Assembly (NCBI GenBank): GCA_034509425.1
Contig: JAVTVJ010000220.1
Coordinates: 3,026,001-3,090,000, forward strand
Reading direction: 5' to 3'
DNA from: Eopsaltria australis
Taxonomy: Eukaryota; Chordata; Aves; Passeriformes; Petroicidae
Length of the DNA stretch: 64,000 nucleotides
Below, piece after piece: positions 35,501 through 47,000 of the stretch (position 1 is the first letter of the stretch; each line of letters opens with the position of its first letter). The notes beneath the pieces are model-generated. The model was not told where the DNA came from. It saw only the letters and a program-made list of their open reading frames with translations, and searched no databases. Position numbers and translations under genes: made by a program.

Positions 35501-36200
35501 TACAGTAATCAAGAATGATTCAATTGACAGGTTTGTGTGGTGTTTGTTAATTTACTTGAGATTCATTCCTGGGAACAGCTGGCTGTATCCCAGCAGGACT
35601 GTGACTCTCACTAGCCCACCTGCTGCTAGACAGACGGGCTTTGGGTACAGTTGTAGTTAAAGTTTAGCAGGCAGATATTTCTGGCCATTAAAAATGGAAA
35701 AGTTCTTCAAAGATTCACGTGCAGAGGAGGTTTTGGAGGCAAAGACATTGGCTCTGGGCTTTGCTAAATGGTTTCACTTGGTTCCCAAAATGGTCAAGTT
35801 GCCGAGTGCTTGTTCTGTCATTTGAGCATTACCAGTTGAATTACCATGATCATGGTACATAAAGAAGAACTCATGAAAAAGTCACTTAATATTCAATTAC
35901 AGGTCTGTTCTGGAAGCTTTATATAAGGAGTTTGACTCATAGGGAATTAGACACCCAGCTCCTCCAGATAATCAGGGGGAACAGGCATCTACCTCTCTGC
36001 TTTGGGAACCTCTGACCAATCAATTTATGTAACATTAATATTTGTCTTCCTTAAATTGACTGTATTCCTTTAAGAGATAATTACATTTTCTTTCTAATGC
36101 CCATGTGGACACGAATCCAAAAAGATGTATTAAAAAATACAGAACTACTCCTCAGAAGAATCTTTTGAAAAATCATAACTATGTTTCAACAAAATATATT
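35501..36200. promoter_or_regulatory. candidate AT-rich regulatory region
   Basis: About 700 bp that becomes AT-rich with GAATGATTCAATTGAC, TTGAATTACCATGATCATGG, ATATTCAATTAC, GTAACATTAATATTTG and GATAATTACATTTTC cores and no microsatellites. Boundaries are diffuse, so this may be several small elements or simply AT-rich intergenic DNA. Confidence 0.33.
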
Positions 36201-36560
36201 CCTCATGCACAAATACAGATCTCTCCCAGAAATTCCAGCAGGTGATGAGATGCTCAGAAAGGACCACTTGGCCCCACAGAGGCACAGGGTTGCTGGACCC
36301 TGTACCACAGCCCTCTTGGGAGTTTAGGGGGTCAGAATTGGGGCTGTGTTCCCCAGTGAGCCCCCCTGGTTGCAATGTGGGTTACTCAGAGCCCAGCCCA
36401 GCCCCTCCATGAGCACAGGGTACCTACCAGCAGTGATGGAGAATTGCTGATCCCACCACTGCTTGCAGCGCTGGTCCCAGTCCAGAACAAGGGTCAAACG
36501 TCACCAAACCGGAGCAAAATGCCCACAACGCTTGGGGCAATCCCCACTGCTGGGCTTTCC
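36201..36560. other. non-coding, no feature seen
   Basis: GC-balanced DNA with no recognisable signal. Confidence 0.5.
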
Positions 36561-36720
36561 TGTCACTAAACTATTGATTGGTTATTGATTAAAACATCTA
36601 TTAATCTTTATAAACTATTTATAAGTGGAACCTTAACATAAAATGTGACCTGTACAATATTGAAATGGAAATTGTACTTAATATGGATTTTAAGTAAGTT
36701 GGATACATAAGTGGAACCCC
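36561..36720. promoter_or_regulatory. candidate AT-rich non-coding block
   Basis: Contains CTATTGATTGGTTATTGATTAAAACATCTATTAATC, that is repeated ATTGATT/ATTAAT cores of PBX/HOX type, followed by TATAAACTATTTATAAG. Motif-dense but short. Weak evidence. Confidence 0.3.
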
Positions 36721-37391
36721 ACATCACATCCCCTGTGTTGGCTGCATGTCAGGTGTGGAGCATTCCACTCAGTTGAACACTTTGGGCTTTCCTTCGAGTT
36801 TTCACACTGATAAAAATAAGTAACAGCTTGAATTAAGCATCTGCCCTGACCCCTGTCACACACCTGTGTTTGAAGGCCTGCCTGGCTCCCCTCCTTCAGC
36901 AGCACTTCCCAGCCTCACACCAAGCCCAGGGCTGGTGAGGCAGCTGCTGGAGGAGGTGGTGGCAGCACTGGCTGTGGCTGTGAGCTCAAACCACCAGCAC
37001 TGCCTGGCTAAAAATCAAACGAGGAGCTCGCAACTGTGAGATCTCCACCGCCTCCATTTGTTACATGGCACATCCAGGGGAGGTAACCAGCTTGCAATAT
37101 ATTAAACAATTAATCATTTAGATCGTGATGCTCTTAATGCTGCAGGCATTTCCCACTAAACGTGTGGCACAGGTGCAGGTGCCCCGCAGAGGGATCCTGC
37201 CTGCAAACTTTGGGAAACAAGGACAGAACAGAGCCAGGCTGGAAGAGGTGTGTCCTGCAGGCTCACAAGGCTTTCCTGATGACCCCTCTTCTCCGTGCCC
37301 TGCATGTTTTCACATGTGTTGACCCCAAAAAGCACCACTGTGCCTGGCATAGCTCAGAGGGAGCAGCAGAGTCAAACGTGCTGCTGAGCCC
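36721..37391. other. non-coding, no feature seen
   Basis: No gene or repeat recognised. A short AT-rich patch with AAACAATTAATCATTTAG lies at 37.10-37.13 kb. Confidence 0.5.
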
Positions 37392-37429
37392 AGGCTGGGC
37401 TGGGCTGGGCTGAGCCTGGCCTGGCCTGG
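37392..37429. repeat. CTGGG pentamer tandem repeat
   Basis: Degenerate array of CTGGG, CTGAG and CTGGC units, a simple repeat. Confidence 0.9.
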
Positions 37430-37801
37430 ATATTTGTGCTAATGAAGCTGTTCACCTCCAGCCTCTCCTCTCCTCTGCCAGGGTTTGCAGCGAGTACCTC
37501 TCTTTGCACCTTATTTCATCAACAGCTTTTGAAGCTCTTGACATCACTTACTTCATGGCATTTGCGTCCTTGTTTCCAGCTGAGGGATCAGGACACATGG
37601 CAGAGGAGATATTGCTGTTGCATATAGTTGTAACCAAAGGGTTTTCAATATTTACATTGCTGCTTTTCCTGTCCATTGTGGATTACAGCTGCCCTTTGAG
37701 AAACAGGTTCAGGGAGGGAAGGACATGGGGCCCTGCTCCTTGTTGTCCCAGGTAATGCTGCAGCAGCTCAGGGGGGAAAAGGTGTCAGGGTGGGACTGAT
37801 T
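37430..37801. other. non-coding, no feature seen
   Basis: No gene or repeat family recognised. Confidence 0.5.
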
Positions 37802-37914
37802 GCACAACCTGGGCCAAACTGCTGCACTACAATTTTGGTACCTCAGTTTTCTCACCTAAGAAGGAGGGTTTTGGGCAGTGCAGGGAAGGTCAAGTGCAGT
37901 AATGAGGATTAACA
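37802..37914 (+). mobile_element. MIR-type SINE relic
   Basis: The order ACCTGGGCCAAACTG, then GGTACCTCAGTTTTCTCACC, then AAGGAGGGTT, then TGAGGATTAAC follows the MIR consensus (acctggg...aa, gtgcctcagtttcctcatctgtaaaa, gggttgttgtgaggattaa) over about 110 bp in sense orientation. Divergence is high, as expected for a family that was active in early amniotes or before. Confidence 0.65.
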
Positions 37915-38627
37915 GGAGGTTTGAGGGATGGAGAAAGACTTTATGCCAAGTCAGCTCCCCTGTGTAACCTCGTGCCTCAGAAGCACCCTTTGCTGCTGGT
38001 TGTTTCCAGCACGAATGGCAGAAGAGGCTCTTGTACCTCTGGCCCTGCCACGGCTTGTAACAGATTTACTGGGTCTCATTAATTTCTGAGCAGTTTTGGA
38101 GGGGACCCTACAGTGACAATACCCTCACCTAGGAACTGGTTGTGCTGAGAGAATAACAAAACCACAGGAGGAGCTGAGGCTCTTTAAAATGTCCATGGCA
38201 CAGGGATATGCCCCACATGCTGCTTTCCTATTAATAATGCACCAGCAAAGTGCCCAGCACGCATTCAGGCTCCTGGACACCTCACCTCAGCGGTGTCCAA
38301 CAGGATTCCTCTACTGTTCCACCACAAAAAAAATTGGAGAAATCCTTCTCTGCCAAGGAGATGCTCCAGATCTGCACTCTGCAGACCTAGGAGCAGGATT
38401 TGGCCCTGTGGTTTCAGCTGATGTCTCATGAGCCGTGGGCTGAATAGGAACTGTAATTGGTGCAATTCTACATCTTCAAGGCTATTAGATGCTTGTAGCT
38501 CCCCATCATGCTGTGTTTGGAGTAAATAGAGAGTGTTTAGCCAAGCTGAGAGATCCTCTAATGGAACAGACAGTTCTTCCTCTCTTCATCTGCTTGTCCC
38601 CACAGCTTTGTTATTTAAAGTCAGGTT
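37915..38627. other. non-coding, no feature seen
   Basis: No gene, transposon or regulatory cluster recognised. Confidence 0.5.
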
Positions 38628-38669
38628 AAAAAAAAATAAAAAATAAAAATAAAAAAAATAAAAAAAAAT
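38628..38669. repeat. A-rich (AAAAT)n-like tract
   Basis: About 42 bp of A broken by single T residues. Simple repeat. Confidence 0.95.
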
Positions 38670-38759
38670 CAGCAGACAGGTTTGGTTTGGAAGCCGGAGG
38701 ACAGGAAAAGTTAGAGATATTTATTTGACAGGGTCAAGGTTGCTGCTTTTCTTTTCTCT

Positions 38760-39240
38760 TTCCCCAGGTCCCATAGGTGTTAGACTGAGAGACATTTAAT
38801 CGAGGGAGTAGCGGTTTCATATCTATAACAAAAATCAAATAATGCAAGATGATTTACTCCCCCTAGCAACCAGGGAGCTTACCCTTAGCAACCAGCCTAG
38901 CCTCAGGCAGCGGTGTAATCAGCTTGAAAATATTTCAATTATTGTGTTGATTTTAGTGGATTTGAGAAGCGCTGTGCGGAGAGACCAGGCACATTCTGCC
39001 CACGACCTGGAGAGGAAGATATTGATTTAAACAGGTGTCAGAAAGGAAAAGTGGAGTAAATTTAAATGCAATAGGAGAACAGCGCATTGAGTGTGGTTCA
39101 GTGTGGGGGTGACATTTTGCTCATCGCCTTGAATGAAAGTGACTCAACTGAACTAGAAATTTCACCTTGAAAATCATCTCCCATCGACACAATCAAGAGA
39201 AAGCCGTTCGCCATCTCTTTTCCCTGGTCGGGGGAAGAAG
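38760..39240. promoter_or_regulatory. candidate conserved enhancer with paired RFX half-sites
   Basis: Repeat-free AT-rich block with retained CpGs (AATCGAGG, GTAGCGGTT, AAGCGCTGTGCGG, GCCGTTCGCC), AAATCAAATAATGC, CAATTATTGTG and GATATTGATTTAAACAGG cores. It carries two nearly identical RFX-type half-sites 22 bp apart. One of the best enhancer candidates in the window, though conservation is untested. Confidence 0.5.
38862..38895 (+). promoter_or_regulatory. direct pair of RFX X-box half-sites
   Basis: CCTAGCAACCAG (38,862-38,873) and CTTAGCAACCAG (38,884-38,895) differ at one base and start 22 bp apart, close to two helical turns. Both match the RYAAC half of the RFX X-box. The spacing would put two bound proteins on the same DNA face. 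Confidence 0.45.
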
Positions 39241-40430
39241 CAGGGGGGGGACTGGCACCTGGGTTTCCAAGACAGCTTTGGAGAAAGTAACTATCAGAGA
39301 AATATGGGATTAGTGTATCCCACTCGAGAAATTAGCCGAGTGGTGCTGGGGGAGAAGCAGAGGAGACGGGAAGGAGAATGTCTGCAGAGGGTGGGATGCA
39401 GAATTCAGGAGGACTGAGCTGCAAGAAGTGATGCCATCCTCAGACTCCAGGCTGCTACTCCTGAAGGGAGGAATTTGGTAGCAGCACCAGACTGAGCAGC
39501 TGCTGGTGCAGCCAGCAGGAGCAATGGTCCAGCCAGTCTCTGACCTCAGGCTGTGTTCCTCCTTTCTTGGGTCAAACCCTGCTCTCAGTAGCATCACCAC
39601 TACCCCACAAAGCAGCAGGTTGGGGTGTCTCTGGCCACCTTCAGCCTCCACAGTGTAGTTTGTGCAGGTTTAACCACCTCATCTGGCACAAAAGAGGGAA
39701 CCAAATCCTGATCTTTACGAAATTGTCTCATTCCCTTCCACCCTTTGCTGCCTGTCCCCCCACATACATCAGGTGCTCCTAGCAAAGCCCCAGCTTGGCC
39801 CCAGGCTGCTCCCTCACCTGCTGCTCCCACGTTTTGTACTCATCAGGCAGCTGCAGGAGCAGCCTGTGTGCAGTTCAGCAGAAACCAGTGACATCTTTGT
39901 ACACACAGCACTGACGAGCTGTTTTCTGATGCAGCAGAAGTCTGTAGACAGTGTACTGATAATAGGGTTTCACCTGTTCCCAGTGAAGTGACAACTGACA
40001 TGCCATGTTCTGATGAGCCTCTTTCCAGTAGGGTGACACCGTGCACAGAGTGCATTATAACCCTGCTTCTCCAGGCTGCCACAGTCTGTGCTCAACACCA
40101 GCAATACCCACAGCTGCAGCAGAGCTGAAACTTTGCCCAGTTCACGAGGAAGCTGTGTTCCAGATGCCTCTGGCAGTTTGTGTGCAGGGCACTGCTCACC
40201 TGTTGCCCTGTGATGAGTGAGGGCTGTGCAGGGCAGGGATGCCCGGGGTGGGGATTGATTCCCGGCACAGCCTAGCACAGATCTGTGCCTTGCCCTGGGG
40301 CATCCTGAGCTCTTCCTGCTCAGGGACACCCTTCCCATCAGCGAGGGAAACAGCCAAGGCAGGAGCAAGGGCTGTGCAGGGACAGTAGGGGCCAGGAGTG
40401 CCCTTTCTCCACCACAGCTTTTAGGGAGCC
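39241..40430. other. non-coding, no gene seen
   Basis: GC-balanced DNA without recognisable gene or regulatory cluster. I looked here for continuation of the retrotransposon remnant that begins at 40,431 (downstream on the minus strand) and found none that could be aligned. Confidence 0.5.
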
Positions 40431-40580
40431 TGGCCAGGTTGGTGCTGCCTCGGTTTTCTTCCCACCGCCAGAAATCCCTTCTGCACTTGTCAAGTGACCA
40501 AGGCGAGTCACTTTTGTTTGAGATGGTTCACACTTCTCTGGGTTCAATTTCAAAGTGGCATTTTTAGAGCTTATCACATG
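40431..40580 (-). mobile_element. Ty3/gypsy-type reverse-transcriptase remnant
   Basis: On the minus strand about 41 codons read LKLNPEKCE, then VTRLGHL, SAEGIS and KKTEAAPTWP. This is the order and spacing of the conserved C-terminal part of Ty3/gypsy reverse transcriptase (LKLNPEKCxFF, VxFLGHxVS, xGIxxDPxKxxAIxxWP). The stretch is open but ends in unrelated sequence downstream and hits a stop seven codons upstream of the valine that precedes the match. Only this segment survives, without gag, integrase or LTRs. Recognition is by motif only. An endogenous-retrovirus origin is less likely because of the LGH and GI motifs. Confidence 0.6.
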
Positions 40581-41965
40581 CCATTTATAAATGTATCAGT
40601 GCCTGCTCAAAGGCTCGGTGGAAAGAGGAATGCTGCATCCCTCCTCCGTTTGACAAGAACACAAGCCCTGCACAATCTTCAGACAGCAAAGGGCACTGCC
40701 TTATCTCTGGCTAGTAAAGGGTGTATCTTGACATTGCTACAATCACCCTCATGGTGTAAGGAGAGCAAAAATCAGCCTTTCTCCTGGATTTTGAGCCATT
40801 TTGAAGCTTTTCTCTTTGCCGCAAACCAAACTGATTCCTGGATTGTAGCTGTTAGAACAGACACCTCCAGCTAAAATGGGATTTGGACTGCAGCTGTGGC
40901 AATCCCACTCCATACTCATGCACCCAATTTTGCCTTACAGTAGATACAAGGCAGGTTATTCAACTGCCACAGGGGAAGGGGCCGTGCATTTATCTCAAGG
41001 AAAGAACCCTGCACAGGCAGTTGCTAGCAAGCAGCCATCGTGTTACAAATCTCAGCTTTAGCTTTTCCTCACAGTAAATTTCCAGCAAATCCTAAAAAGG
41101 AGAATGGTATCCGAAACATCTTCCTTTGGCTTATTTAGGGACTCGAAATGACCAGAGGACTGCTGATACAACATCCAGTGCAACCAGAAAATGCAGCGAG
41201 GCCAAGGAGGAGACAACTGCCATGTGCCTGGGGGAGATGCTGTGCAGATCTCACAGCCAAACACCCCCACACCACCAGGACCAGCTCGGTAAGAGCACAC
41301 ATTTTAACCTCATTGACTCACCCCAGGCAGGCAGGATCTTTCCCTCACCGCTCCCAGCAGAGCCTGTTTGATGTGCTGACCTGCCCTCCACAAGCATCTT
41401 ACACTCTCTATCTTTGTTGGATTGGGAGGGAAAGAAAGAAAAAAAAATTCAGATTATTTTAAAGCCCATTTGCTGCTGCCTTGCCCTGAGATGTGCAGTC
41501 TCTTCCCTGGAACGTTCCTCCAGCGTAATCCGCTCTTTACCAGGGGCTGCAGTCGCTCATCCACGCGTTCCTCTGCCTCCCTTCATTATAACCTGTTGCT
41601 CGTCAGAAACCTCAGCAGCTTAAACTGGACTGCTTCTTTGCTTGATAACAGTAATCAGGGCTTTAGCAAGCAGCTTTGCAGAACCAGCCTGCCCTGCACC
41701 CCTCCCACTCCCAATTTTCTGATGGATAGGTGATCACTCAGGGGAAAAAAAAATGTACATGTTCACCTGGAGAGCAGAGCAATTTGCATTTTTTGGGGGG
41801 TGGTTACTGCAAATTGAGGTATTTAGGCAGTGCCACATGGTATTTCCAAGGGAATTCCTGACTTGAATTTGCAGCAACACTGTCCTGGCATTTTGCCTTG
41901 TTAGTATCTGTAGAGTTATTAAAAGTCAATAACCAAATCAGAGTAGGTAAATACATGGGGGCATC
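40581..41965. other. non-coding, no gene seen
   Basis: No alignable extension of the adjoining retrotransposon remnant, no gene. An A-rich patch at 41.43-41.45 kb and an ATTTGCAT octamer at 41,782 are noted but not significant. Confidence 0.5.
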
Positions 41966-42015
41966 TCCTGCCATTGATTTTTGGGCAGGATACCCCTCTG
42001 AAATCAATGGAGAGC
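41966..42015. repeat. short inverted repeat, possible old transposon remnant
   Basis: CCATTGATTT (41,971-41,980) is the perfect reverse complement of AAATCAATGG (42,001-42,010), followed by AGAGCTTTGC. The word pair resembles the ccattgacttcaatggagctttgc motif common in old sauropsid DNA transposons. Too short to assign. Confidence 0.35.
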
Positions 42016-45000
42016 TTTGCTTAAAAACCAGTGGCATGGTAAGGGCCACATTTCTTAAGCACAAAGAAGCACAAATCCAATATGAGTTTATCTACCAGCT
42101 CTGCCTCCAAAACCTTGCCTTTTTGTCTTCTCAATCTCATTTTCCTGCAGAGCAATCCAAGTAACTCCCAATGACTTCTCACCAAAAGAAAAGTCTTATT
42201 TTCTATGGCTGTTCTTTAAAGGGAATTAGGGAGTTGCTCTTATTGTGTATTTGGAGATACAGATCCAGAGGTTCAGGTTATTCTGCCTTTTGCCTTTGCA
42301 CTGCAGAGTTGGCCACTCAGTCTGTGTGAGTGACAGATCAATTCATTCACTTTTTGGAACTTTTTTGCCTTGAATTTTAAAGGCTTCAGTTTAGCAGTGA
42401 CGATATCCAGCCAGTGTTTGTAATTGAAATGAGAAACTGAAATAGGAAATGCATCATCTGGCTAAACTGTATTTACAACTCAATGCTAACACTTTAAACT
42501 GCAATGGCCATCCTAAATCACAAAGCCTTCCTCAACTACCCAGCAGCTTAAGGATCAGGCACTGCTCTAACTCTGGACCCCATCCAAGGCCTCTGGAAGT
42601 CAGCTGGTGGCTTTTTTTGACCTGGCAGGTGCCCGAGAGTCACTCTGAGGCTCTTGCCTGTGTTACCTTAGCACACAGCACTGCCTTTCTCTGGCCAGTT
42701 TCCTTAAGCTGCCATGGGCAATGACAGCTTTCCTCATGCCTGAATTACAGTTCGCATTTTTGGCTTGAAAAACAGCATAATAATCCTTTTTATTTTTTTT
42801 TTCCAAACTTCCCAATCAAGCATAAAGCTGGAGACCCATTTCTCCATCCTGCAGCATCTCTTCTTCTCAGGCTGCCAGCTCCTGCACCATCATTGCAAAC
42901 ACTGCTGAAGATCTGCTTTGCAACAGAAACTTTTCAGGTGGAAGCAGATCTTTGAGCATAACACCAAGATTCAGACTTACAAAATTCAGGAGAGGTGACA
43001 TCCATCCTCCTCAAGGGTGCTGGCCCTTGTCTGCTGCAGTGCTGTGCAGGGAAAAACCAGACAGGTCAGCGTAGCCACCAGCTACAACAACTTTGTTTGG
43101 CACAGGGAAGAAGTCTTTATCCCCTTAGATGGGTTGCAGCTTTTTCAGATGTGAGGCTGAGCCTTATCTGAGATAGAGGGTTCATTCTCCACCTGAACTC
43201 CTGATCATGATCCTGGGCTGCACCTGGGGGGGAAACCCACCCGAGAGGAGCTGAGATACTGACCTGGTGCCTCCATCCTGCTGGAGCCCTCCTGCCACAT
43301 CTTCCCAGCCTGAGTCAGGGAGATTCAGCTAGCTCAGGTGTGCTCGCTTGCATTAGACCTCTATTTCCTTTCCTGGGAATAAATTTTGTGGCAGCTGCCG
43401 AGCAGGATCCACTTAAGCTTGGTGCTAAAGGCAATCTGCACCATCCTCTTCTCTCCTGGAAAAGATCTGTGCTTGGGAGCAGAGAGGAACAGCAGGAACT
43501 TCCATCTCCAACGTGCAGAAAGCACAAAAGCAGCATCCTTCCCTGTGCTCCCTCCCTCCTCCAAGAGAACACGGAGGTCTTCAGGGGAAGGAAAATACGG
43601 AAACCACAAGCTGGAGCCTCGGGCATGGCCAAAGGAAGCTGGTGGAAATATTCCAGCTAGGAAATAGATGGAGCCAAGCCATAAAATGCTTCACTCAGAC
43701 ACGTTCCCTGACAACACTGGGGGCCCCCTGCTCTGTATCCCACACTGCCAGACTTGTCACATATAAAATCAAGGCAAGTGACCACAAGCATAAAAAAGAG
43801 TTATGTTCTGCCACAGTGCATTTCAAGCACTCCAACAGCCCAGCACCACAAGGAGAAACAGGGTTGGTCCCCACTTCCTTCAGGAAGAGGTTTCAACCAG
43901 CAAAAATCCCACATTACAGCCATGGCAGAAGTGGCCACTACACAGTGAAAGGGGCCCAGGGGACCTGTCACAGAGGGAATTCTTCAGGAGGGCTCTTCGT
44001 TCACCATCGGCAGAGCCGGGCCTGGGATGTCTGGCTCACCTTGCTCTCCAGTTGTGGGTACTGTGTTTCCAGTTTTTGGAGGGTTTGGGCATTGGGGAAC
44101 CCCATCCGTGTTTGCTCTGGACTCTGTAATTGCACTCTTATCCACTGCTGCTCTCAGGATTTCTTCCTGGTTTCTCATCAAGGGTAGGGGCGTTCCCTGG
44201 GGTGTGAGAGAAAGCTGGGCCAAATCCGCTTCACTTTTGGGATTTATGGATGGCAAGAGGATCTCTTTGGCATTTCCAACTGGCCTAAACCACCCTAGGG
44301 AAACTTCCCCAGCAACATCTGGAAAAACTAGAAGGGTTCTGTACAGATGCGAACTCAGCTTCAAAAAAGAAAAAGAGCACACCCCAAAAAAAACCCCCAC
44401 AAAGCCACCTCTGTTGGTCTCAAATGACAAATGTACCCACCAAGGACCTTTCTGCAGTTCTGTGTTCACGATACATGTCTCTCTTCACTCTGTAGCTGCA
44501 GCAAAGGATGAGAGGCAGGCTTGAACACTGCGATGACCTTACAAAATCCAAGATGAGAACAGTTTCACAGTTCTGTGTCACCAACAGACCTCTCCAAATA
44601 ACTGATAGATCTCAGACCACTCGTGTACACACCTGAAGCTGCTCAGAAATAAGCTCTTGCTGCCTTTTTGCTACAGACACACCATCATTTCAGAACGTAC
44701 AAATAAAGCACCCAAAGCTCCAGAAACTCTTATTGCAAATAATGTCACTGCCAGAAGAAAGGCAGCGTGGGGTTTATCAGAAAACAGGGTTCATGTGTAG
44801 GACCTTTATCATCTTCAGATGAAGGCAATCACTCCACAAAGAACAGCAAGCCTTTGGTGTGAGAAGGAATTCACCCTCACCACAGCACCACCCCTGCAGC
44901 CTGCCCAGTGATGCAAAACTGAAAACACCCTGTTCACAGAGTTTCCAGCTGCTTCTGCTGAGGTTTTCCTTGTTTCAGAAAGGAATTTGGGATCGTTCAG

Positions 45001-45520
45001 TGGAAGAAAGAACCATGCCTGCTCCTTCAGGTCCTGTAGAAGTTGAGGAAACAAGAGAGAAACTTTTTGTAACCTGAAGACTTTAGGAAATGAAGGCCAG
45101 TGCTGGCAGAGCTGTGCCACAGGATCCAGGAAGCATCCACACCTTCTGTGTGTTGGTATGAAGTTTAAAAAATAATCAGTCCTCACAGGTGGATCAAACC
45201 CAGACATTCTCAGGAAAATAACACTTTGTTTTCTTAGGAACCAGATGTTCCCCACACAGCAAATGCTCCAAATTTATGGCAGCTGTGTCAGACTCCACAG
45301 ACCTGTAATGGTCTTTGGGCAGAGGGAACACAGAGCAAACAGAAAATACACAGGAGGAAGCAGAGGGGGAAAAAGCTTCATTCCACATCCTCAGCTGTGG
45401 AAATGTGTTTGGAGTGAGCGTTGGTGGCTGCAGCTCCTGGAGGAGGCTGCACTGTCTCTCATTGAAAATGAGACTGGAATTATGTTCCACGTCAGCTGTC
45501 AAGTAATGGTTTTGAAACCT
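42016..45520. other. non-coding, no feature seen
   Basis: About 3.5 kb without recognisable genes. Overlapping frames reach 224 codons (43,513-44,187) but lack domains and coexist with frames on the opposite strand. No transposon family recognised. Confidence 0.55.
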
Positions 45521-46260
45521 TAAACAGAGAATACATTTGCAGCTATTAGCAGGGTATGGTCATGGTTTGTATTTGAAGGTGAAAAACAGTTTGTAAGGAG
45601 GGAAGGAAAACATTAATTCTATTCATCTTGAAAGTTACTTTAACTTTTCAAAATGCTACGGTAAATTTTGAAAGTTTAAAATTAGTTTCAAGATGAATAG
45701 AATTAATGAGTGAATTAGAACTGGTAGAGAATTGCAATAAATAATATTCGAAACCTTTTAATAAGCTTTGCAATGATTAAAATGAATGGATTTTTTTTTC
45801 TTTTTGCTATAAAACTGGAGCTCTTTTAAGTATAAATTGTGATAATGACTTGAGAATTTCCAGCATCAGGTTTTTCCATTACATCTCAGCCTCCACAGTT
45901 GATGTAAGGCTTAAAGAATAACATTCAAGCCTCACTTTCTAATGATGAGGTGTTTGACACAGAAAGCAATCCTAATAGAGGAGGCTGCCTGCCCTGTGAT
46001 TGCTGCCAAGTACAGCTGACAGAGACAAAGAAACATTTTTCTACTGAGTCTCCTAACAAAACCTCCTTCTCAGACCTGGGACTGTGAGTGATGAGCAGGG
46101 ATCCTGTGGTGAGAAGGCAGATCACACCCGTGTTTGTAATTCTGACAGCATTTGTTATAACTCTTGCTTTTAATTAAAAAAAAAAAATTAAAAAGAGGGA
46201 AAATAAGAAGCACAAAAAATACAGGACAAGATTTTCAGTAGTGCTGAGAGATGGAACACT
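45521..46260. promoter_or_regulatory. AT-rich block containing a long hairpin
   Basis: AT-rich region with ATTAATG, GCAATAAATAATATTCG and TTTTAATAAGC cores around the 98 bp hairpin, then a poly-A patch at 46.18 kb. The hairpin is listed separately. The surroundings may be a regulatory element or relaxed AT-rich DNA. Confidence 0.35.
45611..45708. repeat. near-perfect 98 bp hairpin (44 bp arms, 10 nt loop)
   Basis: The left arm (45,611-45,654, starting CATTAATTCTATTCATCTTG) pairs with the right arm (45,665-45,708). The outer 23 bp pair perfectly and 39 of 44 positions pair overall, closing on the loop GCTACGGTAA. Mismatches cluster in the middle and inner part, as in animal miRNA precursors, but a snap-back MITE such as MADE1-type mariner derivatives has the same architecture. 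No clear TA target duplication flanks it. An RNA gene is possible and unproven. Confidence 0.92.
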
Positions 46261-46957
46261 AATACAATTAGCTCACTTATAACAGTTTGTGATACCTCAG
46301 GTCTGGTTCAACACAGGAAAATCCTCCTCAGAAACCACGTTTGGAAAATTTAAAACTTCTTTGCCCACAGCTCCTGCCAAGCCTTTTAACCTCACAGCCT
46401 TTCTGAGTTTTTCTGGGATATATTTCCATCACCGCAGAGAGAGCTTCTGCTGTCCTGTGAAGGGTTCTTCAAAAGTCTCCCACCAAGTTATATCCAGATA
46501 ATTTCCTGTAAATTCATTATTCTCACTTTTGGGGGAAAATTCATCTTGGTATCAGAAAGCACTGCAGCACGAATATTTTTCCCTGTTTGTTCAGCCACTC
46601 TCCCTTGGGGAGAAGCTTTGCTCACTGACATTCCCACTGGGACAGCTGCCTCAATTCATCTGCAAACACAGCCCCACCACAGCTGGTTGACACCCTCCAT
46701 GCCTGTTTCACTGTCCCTCTGGGTTTCCTTCATTTCTGCCTCTCCAGGCCACTCTGTAGCCCTCAGTTACCCCAAAATCACAGCATTGCACATGGCCAGC
46801 TGGATTCTTTCCTGCTGCTGCCCCTCTGGCCTCTTGTGCCAGTTTCACACTGCAGCTGAAGGGAAGGAGATGCCCCAGGCTGGCCCCTGCTCCCCTCCTG
46901 AGATCATCCTTTCCCTGTGGAGGAGGGTCAGACCTGGAGCTTGCTCCAAAGAGACAC
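46261..46957. other. non-coding, no feature seen
   Basis: No gene or repeat family recognised. Confidence 0.5.
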
Positions 46958-47000
46958 CTGGTTCCTCTCTGGTTCCTCTCTGGTTCCTCTCTGGTTCCTC
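46958..47000. repeat. 11 bp tandem repeat, four copies
   Basis: Four head-to-tail copies of CTGGTTCCTCT, the last one base short and followed by A. Perfect otherwise, so a young minisatellite. Confidence 0.97.

Noticed and set aside
41782..41789. ATTTGCAT octamer (also near 7.79, 11.0, 22.46 and 24.81 kb)
   Set aside because: An 8-mer of this composition is expected a few times in 64 kb, and the sites are not clustered.
43513..44187. 224-codon open frame on the plus strand
   Set aside because: Unstructured composition, overlaps a minus-strand frame of 161 codons, and no family resemblance.
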